64,000 nt of DNA from DASZVP01 sp035546935 (lineage in GTDB: Bacteria; Patescibacteriota; Saccharimonadia; Saccharimonadales; UBA4665), in assembly GCA_035546935.1 (NCBI GenBank), contig DASZVP010000002.1:372001-436000 (forward strand), in the 5' to 3' direction. The position numbers were made by a program, and so were the translations under genes. Each line of letters opens with the position of its first letter. Within the stretch, counting starts at the first letter, position 1. Below, in pieces: positions 60,401 to 64,000 of this stretch. Under the pieces are notes generated by a model. The model searched no databases. It saw nothing but the letters and a program-made list of their open reading frames with translations, and was not told the DNA's origin.

Positions 60401-60670
60401 AATGGCCACTCCGACCAGTTTTAGGGCCATGATGCCGCCTTCGCGGCTGAACCAGTATTCGGCCAAGTGCTTAGGGCGCAGACGGTACAACAGGCGCTTC
60501 AAGGGCTCTTTGGGCAGGCTGCTTAAGTAAGTAGCCCTGGCGGCCGCACGTTCGGCTCGGCCGGCTTTCACGCGATCACTAAAAGATGTATTAACTTTTA
60601 GAACCTTGCCGCTTTTAGTTGTGACAGTATTTCGCGAGCGACGCTGTCGACCGCCATTAGTGCTAGCCAT
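57467..60670 (-). CDS. Class A penicillin-binding protein (PBP1A-like) with Ig/FN3-like tail
   Basis: The 1067-residue bifunctional wall synthase has a basic N-terminus, a membrane helix (about 82-105) and a GT51 glycosyltransferase domain (AVEDKGFYKEGAFDVRGILR; QGGSTITQQLVKL; ILTGYLNIAPYGG). The transpeptidase domain has SSFKPYDYV (SxxK), a GGSRNIP (SxN-like) site and AVKTGTTNFGFDGLM (KTG). The last ~230 residues are Cys-containing Ig-like and FN3-like beta domains. TGCTATAAT lies upstream. Its stop overlaps the radA stop. Confidence 0.93.
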   Translation of the reverse strand: MASTNGGRQRRSRNTVTTKSGKVLKVNTSFSDRVKAGRAERAAARATYLSSLPKEPLKRLLYRLRPKHLAEYWFSREGGIMALKLVGVAIVLGFFLTIGLFAYFRKDLPKIKDISGDSLGGNITYYDRTGKIVLWQDYSAVKRIPVQGTEINQFMKDATVAVEDKGFYKEGAFDVRGILRAASHDIVGGGGSLQGGSTITQQLVKLNEGWTNNRTITRKVKELILAVELERQYSKKDILTGYLNIAPYGGVDYGVESAAQDYFQTTAKDLTLPEAAMLAAIPQAPGVYSPYSSPQYNPAVTDNVFDAPALIGRQHYVLDLMVQQGYITKAQAEAAKKVDILSMVHQQAPKYQGIKAPYFVLAAKQQLTEQFGSKLVDRGGWKVTTTLDMNLQNHDEQLISDNFSRVQRLTGYLADDEANVTEDVKTGQIVALVGGVDFSNPTYGKLNFAARLVSPGSSFKPYDYVTMINNNNNVGAGSVLYDSQGAIPGYPCTDHSKPPPHGTGNCLADYDFLTPGPITLRYALGGSRNIPAEKAMLEAVPGDTSPGNVKSINKTIDTASALMDNPYLQSKGQSTYNCYVPGADLSAPQTSQQTQCYNSAAIGDGAYLQLDDHVNGLASLARLGQAIPRTFILKITDAANQTVYQWTQPKAKQVVKPDAAYILNDMAADPNASYLPGSCNATSCTGGITKFHRFEGWHFAVKTGTTNFGFDGLMASWSPKYATVTWVGNHTRNVDIQQKTGVPMETLTEPITRGMMEFAHEGQKPENWVAPKDIKVLPAFVVRNHIHYGDVEPSPSTDLFPSWYAGGNKSKGTSQTIDKVSGLTATSCTPDLAKDTQNNANVATWNVDLWAGGKPNIGTSSKTSNTTQSTDNVHNCNDSAPTVTLTAPDSCDASSGGCTITVTASQGTHPLSGGTYTTSPAGTIDISLNGSSIGSCSIPADESAATTCSITYVPTSTGSGTLTATVVDSVLYAGTATGPFAYTATQPLVISIGTHNGTHANLSWNSVTGATSYQLCITDKTANTTQCYTENTTSDNVTVLPSRSYSANVTANDPSNTASNTVTWTQN

Positions 60671-60740
60671 AGCCTAAAGTGTTTCCCTCATTTCTTATGG
60701 CCATTATAGCAAACGCTGCGGGCATTGTGCCTATGTTTTT

Positions 60741-60776
60741 CATGAGCAATTTCAGCCGGCCTTCAGCTAGCTCATG
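60741..60776. promoter_or_regulatory. Hairpin between the PBP and tyrS promoters
   Basis: CATGAGC (60741-60747) and GCTCATG (60770-60776) pair perfectly around a 22-nt loop that holds GCCGGC. The element is 15 bp upstream of the tyrS TATACT (60791-60796). It has no T-run. An operator or remnant of a structured element is possible. Confidence 0.35.
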
Positions 60777-60819
60777 CCTCTTGATTAGGCTATACTGGAA
60801 ACATTAAACGGAACCACAA

Positions 60820-62061
60820 ATGACCCTTTCGGAAGAACTGAACTGGCGCGGCTTCGTCAACCAGACCACTTACCGGGACATTAAGGTCCTGGACGGTGAG
60901 CCCATCACTTTTTACTGGGGCGTTGACCCCAGCGCCGACTCTATGACGATTGGTAATCTGGCCGCGGCCATGATGGTCAAGTGCTTCATTAAACACGGTC
61001 ACAAACCCATTTTATTAGTTGGCGGTGCCACCGGCCTGATTGGCGACCCGGACGGCAAGGCTCAAGAACGCGATCTGAAAACTCCCGAGCAAATCGAGGC
61101 CAATAAAAAAGGGCTGGTCAAACAATATCACCAGATTTTTGGCAGTGATAATCTGACAGTCGTCGACAATTACGACTGGTTCAAAGATTTTAAGTATCTG
61201 GACTTTTTACGTGAGGTGGGCAAGCACGTGCCAACTCGCACTATGCTGGCTCGTGACTTTGTCCAGGCCCGCCTCGGCGAAGATGGCGCCGGTATCAGCT
61301 ACGCCGAGTTCAGCTACTCGCTTATTCAGGCCTACGACTACTTGTACCTCTATGAAAATCACGGCACAACATTGCAAGTATCAGGCGCAGACCAATGGGG
61401 AAACTGCATTGCCGGCGTTGACTTAATCCGCCGCAAGACTGGGGCTGAGGTGCATGTTTACACCGTGCCTCTAATCGTGAATAAGACTACTGGCGTCAAG
61501 TTCGGCAAGAGCGAAGGCGGCGCAGTTTGGCTCGATCCGGCCAAAACAACGCCGACGCAGTTCTATCAATTCTGGATCAACTGCGATGATGCCGGTGTTG
61601 AGGACTATCTAAAAGTTTTCACGGAATTTTCACGGGATGAAATCGACAAGGTTATGGCCGAGCACAGAGAGAAGCCTCAAGAACGATTAGCACAAACTCG
61701 TTTGGCTCAAGAAGTAACGCGACTAATTCACGGCCAGGAAGCTATGGACCGTGCCGAGAACGTGACATTTATTCTGAACGGCAAAACAAACGTAGGTGAA
61801 GCGGCTAACCTTGATGATATTCGTGCGGAGATCCCATTTGTTAAAACTGCCGAGACGGGCTCTGTCGTGGACGCTTTAGTGCACTCTGGGTTGGCCGGCT
61901 CAAACACTGAGGCGCGGCGCTTTTTAAGCGAAAGTGCCATCAGTATTAACGGGCAAAAAATTAGCCGTGAGAATTTTGAATCCGGTGATTTTCAAAATGG
62001 CCGGGCATTATTGCGTCGCGGCAAGGCCTTTAAAGATTCAGCGTTAGTTGAATTAAGCTAA
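60820..62061 (+). CDS. tyrS: Tyrosine-tRNA ligase
   Basis: The 413-residue class I synthetase has ITFYWGVDPSADSMTIGNLA (HIGH-equivalent TIGN) and GGATGLIGDPDGKAQER. Tyrosine binding is in YDYLYLYENHGTTLQVSGAD followed by QWGN, and KFGKSEGGAVWL is the KMSKS-equivalent. A C-terminal S4 domain (about 345-413, ALVHSGLAGSNTEARRFLSE) binds tRNA. A TATACT 23 nt upstream gives a short leader with ACGGAA. The match is full length, as in bacterial TyrRS. Confidence 0.97.
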   Translation: MTLSEELNWRGFVNQTTYRDIKVLDGEPITFYWGVDPSADSMTIGNLAAAMMVKCFIKHGHKPILLVGGATGLIGDPDGKAQERDLKTPEQIEANKKGLVKQYHQIFGSDNLTVVDNYDWFKDFKYLDFLREVGKHVPTRTMLARDFVQARLGEDGAGISYAEFSYSLIQAYDYLYLYENHGTTLQVSGADQWGNCIAGVDLIRRKTGAEVHVYTVPLIVNKTTGVKFGKSEGGAVWLDPAKTTPTQFYQFWINCDDAGVEDYLKVFTEFSRDEIDKVMAEHREKPQERLAQTRLAQEVTRLIHGQEAMDRAENVTFILNGKTNVGEAANLDDIRAEIPFVKTAETGSVVDALVHSGLAGSNTEARRFLSESAISINGQKISRENFESGDFQNGRALLRRGKAFKDSALVELS

Positions 62062-62080
62062 GGAGTCTATAATAAAGCCA

Positions 62081-62881
62081 ATGGCGACAGCGTCCCACAC
62101 CAATAAATCCGCCAAAGCCACGCGCCCCAAACGGCGCGCTGATCAGTATGACGACCCGTCGCATAATTATCGGCAATACTGGCGCGGTCGCGAGTATGAG
62201 CACGCTGCCGAAGAAATCGCTATCCGCAAGCTCTTGCGAGGCAAGCATTTCCGTAGGGCTGTCGATGTCGGTGGTGGCTTTGGCCGCCTCTGTCTGCTGC
62301 TTGAGAACTATGCGGACGAGGTAATTTTGGCTGAACCGAGCAAGCAACAGCTTGATCTGGCAGTCGACTTTTTGAAAGATCACCCCGAAATTAAGCAGCG
62401 CCAGTTGCAGGCCGATGATTTGGGCTTCAAAGATGGCTCAGTCGATCTGTTAACCATGATCCGTGTCATGCACCACTTGCCAGATCCAGCTCCGGAATTC
62501 AATGAAATCGCCCGCGTTTTAAGTGATGATGGCTACGCTATTATCGAAGTCGCCAACTATTCCCACATGCGCAACCGCATCAAGTATCTTTTGAAGGGCG
62601 AAAAACTGCCGCTGAAGCCAATTGATATCCGTTCGGCCGCCAACCGCCGTGAAGATGAAATCCCCTTCGTCAACCACAACCCTAACACCGTTATTCGCCA
62701 GCTGGAGCATGCTGGTTTGCGGGTGGTTTCGACTCTGTCTGTCTCCAACTTGCGCAGCCCAGGTCTCAAAAAATTGGTACCCCAAGGAGCCATGTTAACT
62801 GTTGAGCGCATGGCACAACGGCCACTGGCTAAAACCTATTTCGGCCCCAGCGTCTTCTTCTTAGTTCGCAAAGACAGCTAG
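62081..62881 (+). CDS. SAM-dependent class I methyltransferase
   Basis: The 266-residue protein has motif I AVDVGGGFGRLCLLLENY (SAM-binding), EVILAEPSKQQLDLA, the acidic DDLGFKDGSVDLLTMIRVMH and LPDPAPEFNEIARVLSDDGY. This is the UbiE/Methyltransf_11 type. The N-terminus is short and basic, with RADQYDDPSHNYRQYWRGRE near the start. The substrate is unknown. TATAAT (62068-62073) ends 7 nt before the ATG, so it has a leaderless mRNA right after the tyrS stop. Confidence 0.9.
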   Translation: MATASHTNKSAKATRPKRRADQYDDPSHNYRQYWRGREYEHAAEEIAIRKLLRGKHFRRAVDVGGGFGRLCLLLENYADEVILAEPSKQQLDLAVDFLKDHPEIKQRQLQADDLGFKDGSVDLLTMIRVMHHLPDPAPEFNEIARVLSDDGYAIIEVANYSHMRNRIKYLLKGEKLPLKPIDIRSAANRREDEIPFVNHNPNTVIRQLEHAGLRVVSTLSVSNLRSPGLKKLVPQGAMLTVERMAQRPLAKTYFGPSVFFLVRKDS

Positions 62882-62944
62882 TTATTTAACGTTGTTCAGA
62901 AGAACTTGCGGCCAGCCAAATTTAAGGCCATAATGCCAGCCACT

Positions 62945-63175
62945 ATGAAACACGACTACAGTGGTTTTCTACAAGAGGAAATGAATGAGAGGCTCAGACA
63001 GATTCAAGGGGCATTATCTGTTTTTGCTACCGTACCTGATGATATCCGTGCCATCAAAGAAAAGTTAGATCAACTTGAAAAATGGGCAAATACCAGTAAG
63101 TTAATTCAAAGAGATTTAAGCCGCATAGTTAACAGTCATGAAAAGCGTTTACTCAAGCTAGAAGGCACAGCCTAG
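62945..63175 (+). CDS. Small coiled-coil protein (family copy 3)
   Basis: The 76-residue, highly charged protein starts MKHDYSGFLQEEMNERLRQ, close to MKRDYIGILLEEIRDQN of the protein at 10930. It continues as coiled coil ending SHEKRLLKLEGTA. CATAAT (62929-62934) ends 10 nt before the chosen ATG; a longer frame from 62906 lacks the family start. Its stop is just before the recG promoter. The function is unknown. Confidence 0.68.
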   Translation: MKHDYSGFLQEEMNERLRQIQGALSVFATVPDDIRAIKEKLDQLEKWANTSKLIQRDLSRIVNSHEKRLLKLEGTA

Positions 63176-63191
63176 CTTATAATAAGAGCCA

Positions 63192-64000
63192 ATGAGGCTC
63201 GATGATTCCATAGAGAGCTTGAGTGGTGTGGGCCCAGCTTTGGCTGCCAAATTTGCAGTTCTGGGCCTACGCACCCTGGCCGATCTAGTTGATTATTACC
63301 CACGCCGGTATGAAGACTTTTCGACGGTCACGCCAACTACGGGGCTGCAGCCTGGTCCGGTGACTATACAGGCTGTAATTAAGCAGGTTAACGGTCGCTA
63401 TTTGCGCCGCGGACTGCATTTAACAGAGGCGGTAGCTTCTGACGATAAAGGCAGTGTGCGGCTAATTTGGTTCAATCAGCCCTACCGATCCTCAGCCCTG
63501 AAGGCTGGCCAGCCTTACTTTATATCTGGCGAATATGAGCTTGGCCGCCAGCGCTTCGCGATTATGAATCCCAGCGTTGAATTGGTCAGTGATTTTCCCC
63601 TCAGCACAGCTCGAATTTTGGCCGTTTATCGCGAAACCAAGGGTCTGACTTCGCGGCAAATTCGTCAGGCAGTCCAGCGCGTTTTGCCATTGATTGAAGA
63701 TTTGCCCGAAACACTACCTGAGTGGGTCATTAAAGAGGAGAAGTTGCTTAGCCGCACGCAGGCACTCCGGGCAATTCATTTTCCGGCTTCATCCAAGGAG
63801 CTGGCAGCGGCGCAGCGCCGGCTCGGTTTTGAGGAAGTGTTGGCGCTAATTTTGGCCAGCCTGCTCAACAAGCAGGCCAACCAGTCCGAGCCGGCGCTGC
63901 CCGTGCGCTACCAAGAAGATCTGGCTGTAAAATTCTCGAAGTCGTTGCCGTTTAAACTGACGGATGCTCAGCGCGTGACAGCCATGCGTATCTATCAAGA
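63192..64000 (+). CDS. recG: ATP-dependent DNA helicase RecG, N-terminal part
   Basis: The protein begins LDDSIESLSGVGPALAAKFA, then LADLVDYYPRRYEDFS and a wedge/OB domain (VTIQAVIKQVNG; VRLIWFNQPY). The helicase domain start is visible at LTDAQRVTAM before the window ends. RecG remodels stalled forks and Holliday junctions. About 269 codons are present and the frame continues past the window. TATAAT (63178-63183) ends 8 nt before the ATG, another leaderless geometry. Confidence 0.95.
   Translation, partial: MRLDDSIESLSGVGPALAAKFAVLGLRTLADLVDYYPRRYEDFSTVTPTTGLQPGPVTIQAVIKQVNGRYLRRGLHLTEAVASDDKGSVRLIWFNQPYRSSALKAGQPYFISGEYELGRQRFAIMNPSVELVSDFPLSTARILAVYRETKGLTSRQIRQAVQRVLPLIEDLPETLPEWVIKEEKLLSRTQALRAIHFPASSKELAAAQRRLGFEEVLALILASLLNKQANQSEPALPVRYQEDLAVKFSKSLPFKLTDAQRVTAMRIYQ

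Noticed and set aside
1..64000. Recoded UGA (as in Gracilibacteria)
   Set aside because: UGA ends many genes in frame with normal lengths (for example gatA and the small membrane gene at 18659) and none needs read-through.

Overview
The window reads as one contiguous piece of a small-genome Patescibacteria (CPR) chromosome, most likely Candidatus Saccharibacteria (TM7) or a close relative. The lineage call is an inference. It rests on dense single-copy core genes mixed with short lineage-restricted hypotheticals, a split transketolase, malic enzyme, a Gram-positive-type envelope (PBP1A-like synthase, YkuD transpeptidase, Rpf-like muralytic enzyme), type IV pilus genes and the near absence of biosynthetic operons. 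UGA is a normal stop, which argues against Gracilibacteria/Absconditabacteria. By eye the GC content is near 50%, with one clearly AT-rich gene (2020-2721). I saw no rRNA, tRNA, CRISPR array or transposase.

Layout. 1-4.7 kb: end of a ZIP metal transporter, an L,D-transpeptidase, RmuC, an AT-rich DUF3800 gene, a glycosidase and YajQ. 4.7-11.9 kb: pheST, a membrane FKBP isomerase, a glutaredoxin/thioredoxin-reductase pair and an FNR-like reductase. 12-13.6 kb: an anchored protein with elastin-like pentapeptide repeats, and a GDPD phosphodiesterase with a folded leader. 13.6-22.7 kb: central carbon metabolism (ppa, nudix, gap, rpiB, rpe, split transketolase, fba, PfkB kinase). 22.8-27.5 kb: a 417-aa unknown, a LOG-fold protein, a pseudopilin-like protein and uvrB. 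27.5-34.9 kb: an alpha/beta hydrolase, an Rpf-like protein, gatCA-x-B, galU and a membrane/YtxH pair. 34.9-44.1 kb: dnaE, a CAP protein, TrmH, a PilB-like ATPase, malic enzyme and rplS. 44.2-52.3 kb: rnhB, yraN, an iron-permease-like protein, an M1 aminopeptidase, nusA, a lipoprotein and small unknowns. 52.3-64 kb: clpC under a CIRCE operator, a membrane HExxH protein, radA, a large PBP, tyrS, a methyltransferase and the start of recG.

Gene expression is unusual. About 27 genes have a -10 hexamer (TATAAT, TACAAT, TAAAAT or TATACT, often preceded by TGn) ending only 6-10 nt before the start codon, so their mRNAs are probably leaderless. This geometry was used to correct several start codons. 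A few genes instead carry long leaders. The rplS leader can fold into a stem whose 15-bp perfect base covers the start codon, and the GDPD leader can pair with its own Shine-Dalgarno. These two leaders and two other intergenic palindromes (downstream of grx, upstream of clpC) share a small hairpin core but have different, locally matched arms. This family of structured elements is the best candidate for something undescribed here.

The carbon genes form a non-oxidative pentose-phosphate and lower-glycolysis module in one tightly packed, partly translationally coupled operon. The gat genes supply Gln-tRNA/Asn-tRNA amidation. The envelope genes (LDT, PBP, Rpf-like, CAP, elastin-like and pilus proteins) fit an episymbiotic, host-attached lifestyle, though the sequence alone does not prove that lifestyle.
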